A program made the position numbers and the translations under genes. Shown piece by piece: positions 26,886 through 35,767 of a stretch of DNA of 64,000 nt. Location: the NCBI RefSeq assembly GCF_905220975.1, contig NZ_CAJNBK010000009.1:124001-188000 (forward strand), given 5' to 3'. Each line of letters begins with the position of its first letter. Position 1 is the stretch's first letter. A model generated the notes under the pieces. It was not told where the DNA came from, searched no databases, and worked only from the letters and a program-made list of their open reading frames with translations. The DNA comes from Paraburkholderia haematera. Lineage in GTDB: Bacteria; Pseudomonadota; Gammaproteobacteria; Burkholderiales; Burkholderiaceae.

Positions 26886-28511
26886 TTACCTGAGCGTCAC
26901 GCCGTCGAAGCGCGCGTAGCCGAGCGGTTCGATGCGCATGTCGACAACTTTCGCGCTCGTCGGCTGGTAGACCGTCGAATTGGCGATGGGTGAAAAGGGA
27001 AGTTGTTGTGCAAAGATCTGCTGCGCCTCCATGTAGTACTTCGTGCGCGTCGCAACGTCATTCGTCTCCCGTCCCTTTTGCACGAGATCGTTAAACGGTC
27101 CAAAGCACCAGTGCGCAAAGTTGTTCCCATTCACTGAATCGCAGCTCAGTATTGTTCCGAGCCAGTTATCAGGGTCTCCATTGTCTCCGGTAAATCCAAT
27201 CAACATTGCATCGTGCTCACCCGCGTGCGCCCGCTTGATGTACTCGCCCCACTCATACGTGACGATTTTTGCCTTCACACCGATTTTCGCCCAGTCGGAC
27301 TGGATCATTTCGGACATGAGACGGGCGTTCGGGTTGTAGGGCCGCTGCACCGGCATCGCCCAAAGCGTGATATCGAAACCGTTAGGATAGCCCGCCTTCT
27401 CGAGCAAAGCCTTGGCTCTGACCGGATCAAAGGCAGCGCTCTTCAGGCTCTTGTCGTATGACCATTGCGTCGGCGGCATGGGATTCGACGCGCCCTGCCC
27501 CGCGCCCTGGTAGACAGATTCAATGATCGCCGCCTTGTTGATCGCCATATCCAGGGCGCGCCGCACGTCGGCATTGTCAACGGGTTTGTGCGTCGTGTTG
27601 TAGGCAAGGTATCCGACGTTGAAGCCGGCCTGCGAAGGCATCAGAATATTCGGGGCGGATTTCAGCTGCGCAATATCGGCCGGACGCGGATAGCTCATCA
27701 CCTGGCATTCGTCGCGCTTCAACTTCTGCACGCGCACACTGGCGTCCGGCGTGATCGAGAAGATCAGCTTCGAGATCTTGACCGCGTTCGGCTTCCAGTA
27801 GTCCGGATTGCCGTCGAAGCGGATCGTCGCGTCCTTCGTATAGCTGCGGAAGATGAACGGGCCCGTACCGACCGGCTTCTGGTTGATGTCGGCCGCATTC
27901 CCCGCCTTCAGCAATTGATTCGCATATTCTTCCGACAGGATCGACGCGAATTCCATCGCCAGATTCTGGACGAACGGCGCGTTCACGTCCTTCAGCGTGA
28001 ACTTGACCGTGTACGGATCGACCTTTTCGACGCTGGTGATCAGCTTGTCGAGGCCCATGTCGGTGAAGTACGGGAATTGGACCGGGTACGCCTTACGAAA
28101 CGGCTGATTTGGGTCCAGCATGCGCTCGAACGTAAAGACGACGTCATCCGCATTGAATTCGCGAGTTGGCTTGAAGAACGATGTCGTCTGAAATTTGACG
28201 CCGTGGCGCAGGTGGAACGTGTAAGTCTTGCCGTCCGGCGAGACCTCCCACTTTTCAGCAAGGCCCGGCTCGACTTTAGTACCGCCGCGTTCGAATTCGA
28301 CGAGACGGTTGTAGACGGTGAACGTATTGGCCGTGAAATCGGTGCCGGTGGTGAATTGGGCAGGATCGAATCCACCAGGACTACCCTCTGAGCAATACAC
28401 CAATGTCCTGCTGGTCTCCGCCGCCTGTCCATACTGCGTCAACAGGAGTGACAACAAGGCTAGCGACAATGCTCCGATGCGAATTCGACTCTTTCTTGTC
28501 TTGTTCTTCAT
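26886..28511 (-). CDS. Peptide-type ABC transporter substrate-binding protein (SBP_bac_5)
   Basis: This is a 541-residue DppA/OppA-family periplasmic protein. A signal peptide (MKNKTRKSRIRIGALSLALLSLLLTQYGQA) is followed by LVYCSEGSPGGFDPAQF, TWEVSPDGKTYTFHLR-type strands, the conserved DVVFTFERMLDP block and WGEYIKRAHAGEHDAMLIGFTGDNGDPDNWL near the end, as in DppA. The ATG at 28511 begins the signal peptide; upstream ATGs are in the leader. No permease or ATPase genes lie beside it, so it must share membrane partners encoded elsewhere or be an orphan. The downstream M24 peptidase suggests a peptide ligand. Confidence 0.92.
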   Translation of the reverse strand: MKNKTRKSRIRIGALSLALLSLLLTQYGQAAETSRTLVYCSEGSPGGFDPAQFTTGTDFTANTFTVYNRLVEFERGGTKVEPGLAEKWEVSPDGKTYTFHLRHGVKFQTTSFFKPTREFNADDVVFTFERMLDPNQPFRKAYPVQFPYFTDMGLDKLITSVEKVDPYTVKFTLKDVNAPFVQNLAMEFASILSEEYANQLLKAGNAADINQKPVGTGPFIFRSYTKDATIRFDGNPDYWKPNAVKISKLIFSITPDASVRVQKLKRDECQVMSYPRPADIAQLKSAPNILMPSQAGFNVGYLAYNTTHKPVDNADVRRALDMAINKAAIIESVYQGAGQGASNPMPPTQWSYDKSLKSAAFDPVRAKALLEKAGYPNGFDITLWAMPVQRPYNPNARLMSEMIQSDWAKIGVKAKIVTYEWGEYIKRAHAGEHDAMLIGFTGDNGDPDNWLGTILSCDSVNGNNFAHWCFGPFNDLVQKGRETNDVATRTKYYMEAQQIFAQQLPFSPIANSTVYQPTSAKVVDMRIEPLGYARFDGVTLR

Positions 28512-28824
28512 AGTCTTCTCTGAGAGATTTTGAAACATAGTCTCCAGCGCAGGCCTGTATGCGGCCATTCTTGGCGAGAGGAATGTATCAGTGCAAAATC
28601 CACCAGGCTTGTATGATCGGGACGAAAAGGACGCTCATTTCGGCATAGCGACCTGTCTGACTCGCGGCATTGATAGGTTGCCGGCCGTGTCGCGTGAGAT
28701 GCCGCGATGAAGAAGCGGGGCTCGCCTCTCCTTGGAAGCCTCGCGCTTCCCGCTCAAAATGCTTGACTGACCGACTCAGGGCGTGATGCGGTAGTTCGCA
28801 ATGAGCCGATCAAATGACGGCTTA
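28512..28824. other. Upstream region of the binding-protein gene, no gene recognised
   Basis: This 313-bp gap lies between the rhlE stop and the start of the binding-protein gene, both on the reverse strand. It should hold the promoter of the binding-protein gene, but no clear box, operator or terminator stood out. Short open frames here match nothing recognised. Confidence 0.5.
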
Positions 28825-30270
28825 TCAGGGTTGGCGTTTGCCGCGGCCACCAGCGGGTTTGCCCGCCGGCTTACTTGAACCCGCAACTGGCTTGCTGGCG
28901 GGTTTGCTGCGTGGCTTTTGCACGCTGAATGGGCTACCGCTGGACAAGCTCGTGCCTTTACCCGCGGCCACAGCGCGCTGCGCCGCAGGCTTAGGTTTGT
29001 TTTCGCCACTTTGCGGACGCGGTTTTTTGCTGGGCACCTGCACGGCGCCCCGCGCAGCTTGCGGCACTTTCGGCTTCTTAGGCTTTTTGGGTTTCTTGAT
29101 GATCTCGCCCGTCGCGCTAGTTTCCGGCACGCGGTGTTCGGCTTCAAAACCCGGCTCTTCTTCACGGCGCAGCGTTTGCCGGATCAGCGCTTCAATCGCG
29201 GCCAGTTGCGGCGCTTCATCGGCACACACAAGGGACACCGCCACGCCGCTGGCGCCCGCGCGGCCGGTACGGCCAATACGGTGCACATAGTCTTGCGCCA
29301 CGATCGGCAGATCAACGTTGATCACCAGCGGCAGGTCGTCGATATCCAGCCCGCGCGCCGCCACATCGGTGGCTACCAGCATCAGTACTTCGCCCGTCTT
29401 GAAGCGCTCCAGCGCACGCAGGCGCGCGGGTTGCGGTTTGTCGCCGTGGATGGTGTCGACCGAATAGCCCGCTTCATCCAGCATGGCCGCCAGGTAATCC
29501 ACGCCATTGCGGGTTTTGACGAACACCAGCGCGTGCTCCCAGTTGTTCTCTGCCACAAGGTGCATGAAGAGGTCAGGCTTGTTCTTCTTATCGACCGTCA
29601 CCACCCACTGCTTGATCTTGCTGGCCGTGGCATTGGGCGGGCTGACGCTGATATTGACCGGGCCGCGCAGAATGCCTGCCGCCATGGCGCGGATATCATC
29701 GGTAAACGTGGCAGAGAACAACAGGGTTTGGCGCTGCGCGGGCAAGGCTGCAAAGACGGCGTTGAGTTCGCGCTCAAAGCCCAGATCCAGCATGCGGTCG
29801 GCCTCATCCAGCACCAGCGTTTGTACTTGATCGAACTGCACTGCGTTCTGGCGGTGGAGATCCAGCAAACGGCCCGGCGTGGCAACGAGCACATCCACAC
29901 CTTTGCGCAACTTCATCATCTGCGGGTTGATACTCACACCGCCGTAGGCGGCCAGAAATCGTAAGTCGAGGCCTTTGCCGTACTCGATAAAGCTTTGCAG
30001 CAGTTGTTCGGCCAGTTCACGCGTGGGCACCAGCACCAGAACACGCGCGCGGTTGCTGGACACCGCCGGGCCGTGTTGCACCAGCCGTTGCAACAGCGGC
30101 AACGCAAAACCCGCCGTTTTGCCAGTGCCGGTCTGTGCCGCAGCCATGACGTCCTTGCCACTGAGCACAGCAGGAATCGCCTTGGCCTGCACCGGCGTAG
30201 GTGTCTGGTAATTGAGGCCCTGCAGATTACGCAGCAAGGGATCGATCAGGCCAAGCGAGGCAAAAGACAT
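28825..30270 (-). CDS. rhlE: DEAD-box ATP-dependent RNA helicase RhlE
   Basis: This is a 481-residue cytoplasmic RNA helicase. The N-terminal Phe/Q-motif region FASLGLIDPLLRNLQGLNYQTPTPVQ is followed by motif I AAQTGTGKT, Ia PTRELAEQ, Ib TPGRLLD, II DEAD (LVLDEADRML), III SAT, then ALVFVKTRN, TDVAARGLDID and HRIGRTGRAG of the second RecA domain. A long basic tail (residues about 385-481) is rich in Lys/Pro/Ala with KKPKKPKKPK runs, typical of RhlE and likely RNA-binding. The ATG at 30270 starts MSFASLGL as usual; the longer frame to 30357 is rejected. It acts in rRNA or mRNA remodelling. Confidence 0.95.
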   Translation of the reverse strand: MSFASLGLIDPLLRNLQGLNYQTPTPVQAKAIPAVLSGKDVMAAAQTGTGKTAGFALPLLQRLVQHGPAVSSNRARVLVLVPTRELAEQLLQSFIEYGKGLDLRFLAAYGGVSINPQMMKLRKGVDVLVATPGRLLDLHRQNAVQFDQVQTLVLDEADRMLDLGFERELNAVFAALPAQRQTLLFSATFTDDIRAMAAGILRGPVNISVSPPNATASKIKQWVVTVDKKNKPDLFMHLVAENNWEHALVFVKTRNGVDYLAAMLDEAGYSVDTIHGDKPQPARLRALERFKTGEVLMLVATDVAARGLDIDDLPLVINVDLPIVAQDYVHRIGRTGRAGASGVAVSLVCADEAPQLAAIEALIRQTLRREEEPGFEAEHRVPETSATGEIIKKPKKPKKPKVPQAARGAVQVPSKKPRPQSGENKPKPAAQRAVAAGKGTSLSSGSPFSVQKPRSKPASKPVAGSSKPAGKPAGGRGKRQP

Positions 30271-30504
30271 TGGCGTATTCCGGGCTAAAGCCGCAATTCT
30301 AGCGGTTACCGCCTGATTGCGCCGCGCAACCAGCCACGCACGCACCTGTATCGCCACCAGCTACCCGAAATAAGGCCCGAGTCCTGCCATCCCATCCACG
30401 ATCGGATCTGACGCGGTAACGAAAATCGGGAAAGATCGAGACGGCACGAATAGGAATGCTTATTTCGTGAAATCGTGGAACTGCCAGGTGACTGAACTCT
30501 GCCG

Positions 30505-30600
30505 GCCACCGTCACTCTTCATCTGCCTGAGCAGGACCACCGCACCATCAAACGCATCATCAGACCGATGATGGGGTTCAAGGATTGCCTCGCGTACTTT
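30505..30600 (+). mobile_element. Remnant of an IS6/IS26-type transposase gene
   Basis: The plus strand reads LPEQDHRTIKRIIRPMMGFK (codons from 30523). E-Q-D-H-R-x-x-K-R-x-x-R-P-M-x-G-F-K is the block around the final catalytic Glu of IS6-family DDE transposases. Similarity fades quickly on both sides and no terminal inverted repeats or other domains were found. Only a scrap of the C-terminal region remains in the 443-bp gap between rhlE and the WYL regulator gene; the rest of that gap shows no gene. Confidence 0.6.
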
Positions 30601-30713
30601 ACTCCTGGACCTGACCCGTTAAAACCTAACGAGCTCGTAAGAAGAAAGGAGACCCATGCCCGCTTTTCCCCCTCCCGAACGGTCCGGTTTCCTGGCGTCA
30701 TCTCTCACCAAAA

Positions 30714-31691
30714 TTATGCTCCCTTCTTATAGAGCGCTTTCAACTGCGATAACTCTTCCATGAATTTATTCTTAAGTTCCTGCGGCCCTACGATTTTCAA
30801 ATTTGAACCGTATTCCAGCAGCTTCCGCGTGCCGTGCTCGATGGATTCGATGGGCATCAAAAACTCTTTCCATCCCGATGGCACCTCCGCACTTCCTGCA
30901 CCCTGCAAAACTGGAGCGGTTTTAATACGCGCGTTGACCAACCAATTCTCGCCGCGCGGCGACACGGCGATATGTGCCGTCAACCGATAAAGATCGGTCT
31001 CGTACCGGTTTATGGCATCACGCCAGTGCTTCGCCAGATCAAATCGGGCAGGACGCTTGAAACGGAGGCGGGAGGACTTGAGTTCACTAATATTCGCTAG
31101 CCGAAAGGTCAGTGCGCCGTGCTTGCCCACCACCCTGGCAATCAGGTACCAGGTACCTCCCTTGAGCACCAAACCGAGCGGCTCAAGTTCGCGGCGGGAT
31201 AAACCGCGCCAACTCTCATACGTCACTTCGATACGGTACTGGCTCCACACGGCATTGGCGACTTCACGCAGAAATGACGGCGTTTCTTGCGCACGGTACC
31301 AATCCACAGTGTCAATGTGCAGTCGGCTGGCGACGCGATCAGCCTGCTCGCGCGAGTCCGGAGGCAGGCTGGCAATCATCTTTAGCCGCGCCGAGGCAGC
31401 CATGCCGTCCAGGCCGAGTTCTGTCGCAGGCCCGGGCAAACCTGCCAGAAACAGCGCGTGCGCTTCGTGCTCCGTGAGCCCTGTGAGATCGCTGCTCCAA
31501 CCCTCGCGCAATTGAAATCCCCCATTGCGACCTCGATCCCCCCAGATCGGCACGCCAGCACTGGAGAGCTGATCGATATCGCGCAAGATCGTGCGCTCGG
31601 AAACCTCCAGTGCTTCGGCCAAAGCCGGTGCGGTCAACCGCCCGCGCGCTTGCAGCATCATCATGATCGACAAAAGGCGGCTGGCTTTCAT
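30714..31691 (-). CDS. WYL-domain transcriptional regulator (YafY/DeoR-like)
   Basis: This is a 325-residue protein. The N-terminal HTH_11 winged helix is KASRLLSIMMMLQARGRLTAPALAEALEVSERTILRDIDQLSSAGVPI, and GDRGRNGGFQLR marks the wing. A WYL ligand-binding domain follows (residues about 140-220, with KGGTWYLIARV in place of the W-Y-L core) and then a C-terminal WCX-like part. The start is ATG 31691 or 31700, nine bases apart. It is divergent from a GST gene, and the inverted repeat at 31714-31732 lies directly upstream of both. It probably represses itself and the GST gene and responds to a small ligand. Confidence 0.9.
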   Translation of the reverse strand: MKASRLLSIMMMLQARGRLTAPALAEALEVSERTILRDIDQLSSAGVPIWGDRGRNGGFQLREGWSSDLTGLTEHEAHALFLAGLPGPATELGLDGMAASARLKMIASLPPDSREQADRVASRLHIDTVDWYRAQETPSFLREVANAVWSQYRIEVTYESWRGLSRRELEPLGLVLKGGTWYLIARVVGKHGALTFRLANISELKSSRLRFKRPARFDLAKHWRDAINRYETDLYRLTAHIAVSPRGENWLVNARIKTAPVLQGAGSAEVPSGWKEFLMPIESIEHGTRKLLEYGSNLKIVGPQELKNKFMEELSQLKALYKKGA

Positions 31692-31713
31692 AAATGGCAC
31701 CTGACCTCAAATA

Positions 31714-31732
31714 CATGACATAAGGTGTCATG
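31714..31732. promoter_or_regulatory. Probable operator of the WYL regulator
   Basis: CATGACA-TAAGG-TGTCATG has perfect 7-bp arms with a 5-bp spacer. It sits 13-22 bp upstream of the regulator start codons in the divergent interval with the GST gene. Position and symmetry fit an autoregulatory site. Confidence 0.6.
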
Positions 31733-31908
31733 TTAACGGATCTATTATCTGCCACACCCCTAATCTGCTGGATCGATGCGAAGGTCAGACATGGACGAGA
31801 GCACTCACGAAAGGCAACTCAAATAGCATTGTCGTTGCTGATCGATATCTAAGTGAACCCCGAAGGCGAGCAGGGTTGCGCCGCATTAAATCAAATGAGG
31901 AAAGACAA

Positions 31909-32571
31909 ATGAAAATAATTTCCGGACCCCTGAGCATGTTCGGTGCCAAGGTCGAGATCGCGGCGCACGAGAAGGGCATCGACTTCGAACTGGTGATGGT
32001 TCCGTTTGACCAGCTACGCGGTTACGCCCCCAAACATCCCGATGTATTGCGCGTCAATCCGAAGCATCAGGTGCCGGTACTGATAGACGGCAACCTGGAG
32101 ATTTTCGATTCCACGCAAATATTTGAGTATCTTGAAGACCTGAAGCCCAATCCCGCCTTATGGCCGGCGCATCCAGAGGCGCGCGCCAGGGCGCGTCAGC
32201 TCGAACACTGCAGCGATGAAATCTATTTTCCCCACGTTGTCCGACTGATGGGTCTTGAAGATGCGCCGGATGATCCTGCGGCGCAGACTGCGCGCAACGA
32301 AGCGCTGCAATATTATCGACGCATGGAACGCGTTCTTGCGAATCGGGAATTTCTGGCCGAGACCTATTCCTATGCCGACATTGCGTTTTACATGGCGCAG
32401 TTGTTCGGCGCGCGCAAGGGCGCGCCGATGACAGGAGAAACGCCCAACCTGCTGGCTTGGCGTGAACGGATGACCGCACGTCCTGCCGTGCGAAAAGTTG
32501 CCGGTGCTATGGCGGGATATCTTGCCTCGATTAGAAATGCGATCCCCGATTTTCTTCAAGGACTTAACTAG
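31909..32571 (+). CDS. Glutathione S-transferase family protein
   Basis: This is a 220-residue GST. The thioredoxin-like N-terminal domain contains SGPLSMFGAKVEIAAHEKGI, NPKHQVPVLIDGN with the conserved cis-Pro, and DSTQIFEYLED, the glutathione gamma-Glu contact (E/D-S). A helical C-terminal domain follows with YSYADIAFYMAQLFGA, the N-capping box of GST helix 6. The ATG at 31909 has GAGGAAAG upstream. It is divergent from the WYL regulator gene and is probably controlled by it. Likely role: conjugation or thiol chemistry on a toxic compound; the exact class is not clear. Confidence 0.92.
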   Translation: MKIISGPLSMFGAKVEIAAHEKGIDFELVMVPFDQLRGYAPKHPDVLRVNPKHQVPVLIDGNLEIFDSTQIFEYLEDLKPNPALWPAHPEARARARQLEHCSDEIYFPHVVRLMGLEDAPDDPAAQTARNEALQYYRRMERVLANREFLAETYSYADIAFYMAQLFGARKGAPMTGETPNLLAWRERMTARPAVRKVAGAMAGYLASIRNAIPDFLQGLN

Positions 32572-32580
32572 CAGCCTGTT

Positions 32581-32614
32581 GAAAAACCTCGTGCTACCGT
32601 CATCCGGGCACGAG
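32581..32614 (-). terminator. Intrinsic terminator for the PAP2 gene (reverse strand)
   Basis: Read on the reverse strand, CTCGTGC (32614-32608) and GCACGAG (32594-32588) form a 7-bp stem with a 13-nt loop, followed by GTTTTTC. It lies about 120 bp past the PAP2 stop and just past the convergent GST stop. Confidence 0.6.
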
Positions 32615-32732
32615 CCGCGAGCAGGTGACGCCACTTTGAACGGCTTCCCGGATCGATCAGATGCCACGCCACGCGTGCGAGCGTGTCCAGTAGGGGGCGA
32701 TGAGCGCCTCCCCTCCACACCTCGCCGACCAG

Positions 32733-33452
32733 CTACATCCCATGTATCAGGCCGTGCGCCAACACGCGCAGCTCTTGGAACTGTGTCGCCAACTCGAAAC
32801 TGAGCACGAACGCGGCGCCATAAAACACGCCGGGATAGCGCTCGGCGAACGCCAGTATCGGTGCGGCGATGCGCGTGCGTATTGCCCTCGCGCTCATCAC
32901 GGATGCGATGCCGATACCGAGTGCCGCACCGGCCAGCACGTCCGTCGGGTAGTGCACGCCGAGATAGATGCGCGGCAGGCCGATCAGCACCACGGCGTGC
33001 AATAGCGCGTAGATCCCCACGGGCCGCGAGGCGAGGAAAATGCCCATGGCGACCGCGCACCAGAGCATGGCGTGATCGCTCGGAAACGAACTCCACGTTC
33101 GCAGTACCGGCTCGTCCACGTTGGCCTCCGGAAAGAACGCACGCAACGCCGGTTCGTACATCGGCCTCAGGCGAAACGGCAGGTAGAGCGCAAGCAGGCG
33201 GCCAGCCGCCAGTGCGATGAGGCCGCTTGCGATGGCGATCACCACGAGCTCGCGACGGTGTCGCCGAGCGGCCTCGCCGTCAAGTCCTTCCGCACGTTCG
33301 GGCCTGAACCAGACCCACCACAGCAGTGCAACCAACACCACACCCTTGGGCAAGTACGCGTTCACGACCGCTTCGACTACATGGGTGAAGCCTGGGGAGG
33401 GAATGGCCACTTTACTTAGGGACGTGATGGCCCACGTATCGATGACGTTCAT
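32733..33452 (-). CDS. PAP2-family membrane phosphatase
   Basis: This is a 239-residue integral membrane protein with about six hydrophobic helices. The PAP2 active-site motifs are visible in order: LYLPFRLRP (motif 1 Arg), FPSDHAML (motif 2 PSxH with catalytic His) and LPRIYLGVHYPTDVLAG (motif 3 Arg and His). Such enzymes remove phosphate from lipid phosphates, for example undecaprenyl pyrophosphate or lipid A, at the periplasmic face. The ATG at 33452 has GGGGAGCAG upstream; an earlier ATG at 33494 has none. It stands alone, with its own terminator. Confidence 0.9.
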   Translation of the reverse strand: MNVIDTWAITSLSKVAIPSPGFTHVVEAVVNAYLPKGVVLVALLWWVWFRPERAEGLDGEAARRHRRELVVIAIASGLIALAAGRLLALYLPFRLRPMYEPALRAFFPEANVDEPVLRTWSSFPSDHAMLWCAVAMGIFLASRPVGIYALLHAVVLIGLPRIYLGVHYPTDVLAGAALGIGIASVMSARAIRTRIAAPILAFAERYPGVFYGAAFVLSFELATQFQELRVLAHGLIHGM

Positions 33453-33972
33453 TTGTCTCTGCTCCCCTATATGCGGCAATTGACGTAACTTCATTGTTGG
33501 CCGCAGCTGTGGTCACAAGGCCGCATTGCCAGCATCGAAAGTGCCCGGCTAGGCGGCGAAGCGGTCGATGGCCGGTGACGACCATCATCGTATTGTCATG
33601 AACACGCGGTGAATACGCTAGCGCGTACTGTCCAGGCTAATTGTCTGATCCCTCGCTCAAGCCTCGTCCAGAAGCATTCACGCCAATCACCCGTTCGCGG
33701 TTGCCAACAACCGCTGTTATTGCTGCCGCCATATCCACCAGCATCGTCGTTTCCCGCCTCCGGGTTAACGTTAATTGGCATTCAAACGCCGGGGTTGATT
33801 CATTGGTGCAGCCATCGTCCGCCGACGCCGTCACGTCAATGAGGGCTCCGGCCGAGCCGCCGACAAACGCTTCCGGGAGCTCTCGCGCGTAGCGCGAAGA
33901 GCCACGTTGGCTGGGCGGCATGCCCCCGCTCTTCGTGTATAAAGGAGGAAGCCTGTACTACGGAAGCCCGCC
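33453..33972. other. 520-bp intergenic region without a recognised gene
   Basis: This region holds the promoter of the PAP2 gene (reverse) and the upstream region of the LRR gene (forward). Short open frames on both strands (for example 33637-33921 reverse) have no recognised similarity and poor codon structure. A very strong ribosome-site-like AAAGGAGG at 33942-33949 is 23 bp from the LRR start codon, too far to serve it, and has no start codon at normal spacing. Confidence 0.5.
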
Positions 33973-35238
33973 GTGCCCGAAACCCCGCCGTCAACCACAA
34001 ACTCAACCGCTGAAGGTCCGAACCCGTCCTCGCCGCGAATCATCAAGCCGTTGGCCATCGGCGGCGCAATCGTGCTGTTGCTCGGCATTTTGCTGCTGGT
34101 CTTCAACCCGTTCCACAAGAGCCCGGATGAACGGGCGCTGAGCGAACTGGGATTCATCAAAGGCACCTGCAACGACAGCGATGCGTCGACAGCCACGCCC
34201 GACTCGGGATGCCTGGCGTTGCGGGCGAAACCGACAATGACGGCATCTCAGGTCGCGGCCGCTTTGCCACATCTAAAGAATTCCGACCGCAAGATAGAAC
34301 TGAATCTGGGAGGCACCCAGATCGATAACCTCGATTCGCTGAAGGAACTGGACGATCTGCAATCGCTTGACCTGACGGACACGCCCGTCTGGAACATCGA
34401 CGCCCTGAAGGACATGCACTCGCTGAAAAGGCTCGTGCTCCATCGCACCGAAGTCGAAAATATCGCCGCGCTAAAAGGGCTGACCGGTCTGCAATCGCTG
34501 AATCTCTGGGATACCCGCGTCTCGAATCTCGACGCGCTCAAGAACCTGCGCGATTTGCGAGACCTCGACCTGCGGGATACACAGGTTCGCGATCTCAATC
34601 CGCTCGAAGATTTGCCTCATCTGGAAACGCTCAAACTCGGGGGCGCGAGGAACGTCCGGAACGTCGACGCGCTCAGCCAGCTCGCCTCCTTGCAGACGCT
34701 TGACCTCAACGAAACCCAGATCGACAGCATCAGTGAGTTGAAAAAGCTCAGCGGTCTGCAAGCGCTCTATCTGGCGAACACGCCGCTGCGAGACATCGAC
34801 GCACTAAAAGGAATGACCTCGCTCAGGACGCTCGTGCTGGACGGCTCGAAGGTCGATGATATCGACGCGGCGCAGGGCATGCTCCAGCTGGACACGCTGG
34901 TGCTCGCGCGCACGCAAGTGACGAACATCGATGCATTGAAGGGGCTCACCCGTCTGCAAAGGCTCAATCTCGCCGACACCCGGGTCGAGAACATCGAGGC
35001 GCTGGCAGACCTGAAAACCCTGCGAATGCTCAATCTCTTTCGCACCAGGGTTCGAAACATCGATCCACTGCGAGGTTTGACCGGTTTGCAGGAGCTCTAC
35101 CTGGCGAACACCCCTGTCGAAGACGTCGACGCGCTGAAAGGGCTCACTGGCCTGCGAGAGCTCGTTCTGTATGGCATCCAGGCCAGGAACGTCGACGATC
35201 TCAAAGCGGCGCTTCCAAAAACGCGAATCGTGTGGTGA
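33973..35238 (+). CDS. Single-pass membrane protein with 14 leucine-rich repeats
   Basis: This is a 421-residue protein with a short cytoplasmic N-terminus rich in Ser/Thr/Pro and one transmembrane helix at about residues 27-44 (AIGGAIVLLLGILLLVF). A linker with Cys66 and Cys80 follows, then 14 consecutive 22-23-residue leucine-rich repeats (about 107-417) of consensus LxxLxLxxTxVxNIDALKGL. The repeats are of the SDS22/internalin-like type, forming a curved solenoid probably exposed in the periplasm. The start is GTG at 33973 with GGAAG eight bases upstream. No catalytic domain is present; LRR arrays usually bind proteins. Its partner and function are unknown. Confidence 0.85.
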   Translation: MPETPPSTTNSTAEGPNPSSPRIIKPLAIGGAIVLLLGILLLVFNPFHKSPDERALSELGFIKGTCNDSDASTATPDSGCLALRAKPTMTASQVAAALPHLKNSDRKIELNLGGTQIDNLDSLKELDDLQSLDLTDTPVWNIDALKDMHSLKRLVLHRTEVENIAALKGLTGLQSLNLWDTRVSNLDALKNLRDLRDLDLRDTQVRDLNPLEDLPHLETLKLGGARNVRNVDALSQLASLQTLDLNETQIDSISELKKLSGLQALYLANTPLRDIDALKGMTSLRTLVLDGSKVDDIDAAQGMLQLDTLVLARTQVTNIDALKGLTRLQRLNLADTRVENIEALADLKTLRMLNLFRTRVRNIDPLRGLTGLQELYLANTPVEDVDALKGLTGLRELVLYGIQARNVDDLKAALPKTRIVW

Positions 35239-35404
35239 TCATTCGACGTTTTTTCAACCGGTGCGCCAGGTCAAACAGCGGTAGGAGACTCCGAGTGAGT
35301 GCCCGGATGGCAATAACCTGTCCGTAGGAAAGTCGATGAAGTCGACGGGAACGAAAGCCGTCAACCCCACACCGCTCCCACTTTGGCCCGTGCCAGGATA
35401 TCGA

Positions 35405-35767
35405 TTAGCCCCCGGCCCGCTTCGCGCTGTGGCCGTACTTTTTGAGCGCTTCGACAACCCGCTCGCAATGGTCGCCCTGCACTTCAATGACGCCATCCTT
35501 GACCGTTCCACCAGAACCGCAGGCCGTGCGCAACTGCTTGCCTAGCAGGGCCAAGGCGAGAGGATCAAGCGCAAGCCCCTTGACGACCGTCACGCTCTTC
35601 CCACCCCGGCCTTTGGTTTCACGCGTCACCCGCACCACGCCATCGCCTACCGGACGTGTCCTGGCAGCCGTCGTGCAGACACATTCCGCGAGTACCTGCC
35701 TGCATTCGGGACACATCCGCCCGCCGTCTGTGGAATAGACAAGGCCGCCTTTTGAACTACTCTTCAT
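35405..35767 (-). CDS. yciH: YciH/SUI1-family translation-initiation-factor-like protein
   Basis: This is a 120-residue protein. The N-terminal part SKGGLVYSTDGGRMCPECRQVLAECVC has a C-x2-C and C-x-C pair as in bacterial YciH, and the SUI1/eIF1 fold follows (VRVTRETKGRGGKSVTVVKGLAL, LGKQLRTACGSGGTVKDGVIEVQGDH). In E. coli the homologue affects start-codon fidelity in initiation. ATG 35767 gives the usual MK(S/N) start; a GTG at 35788 is possible. It is convergent with the LRR gene. No operon partner is evident. Confidence 0.9.
   Translation of the reverse strand: MKSSSKGGLVYSTDGGRMCPECRQVLAECVCTTAARTRPVGDGVVRVTRETKGRGGKSVTVVKGLALDPLALALLGKQLRTACGSGGTVKDGVIEVQGDHCERVVEALKKYGHSAKRAGG

Noticed and set aside
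33637..33921. 94-codon reverse frame in the gap before the LRR gene
   Set aside because: No ribosome site, no known domain and no codon bias; other frames in this gap look equally good or bad.
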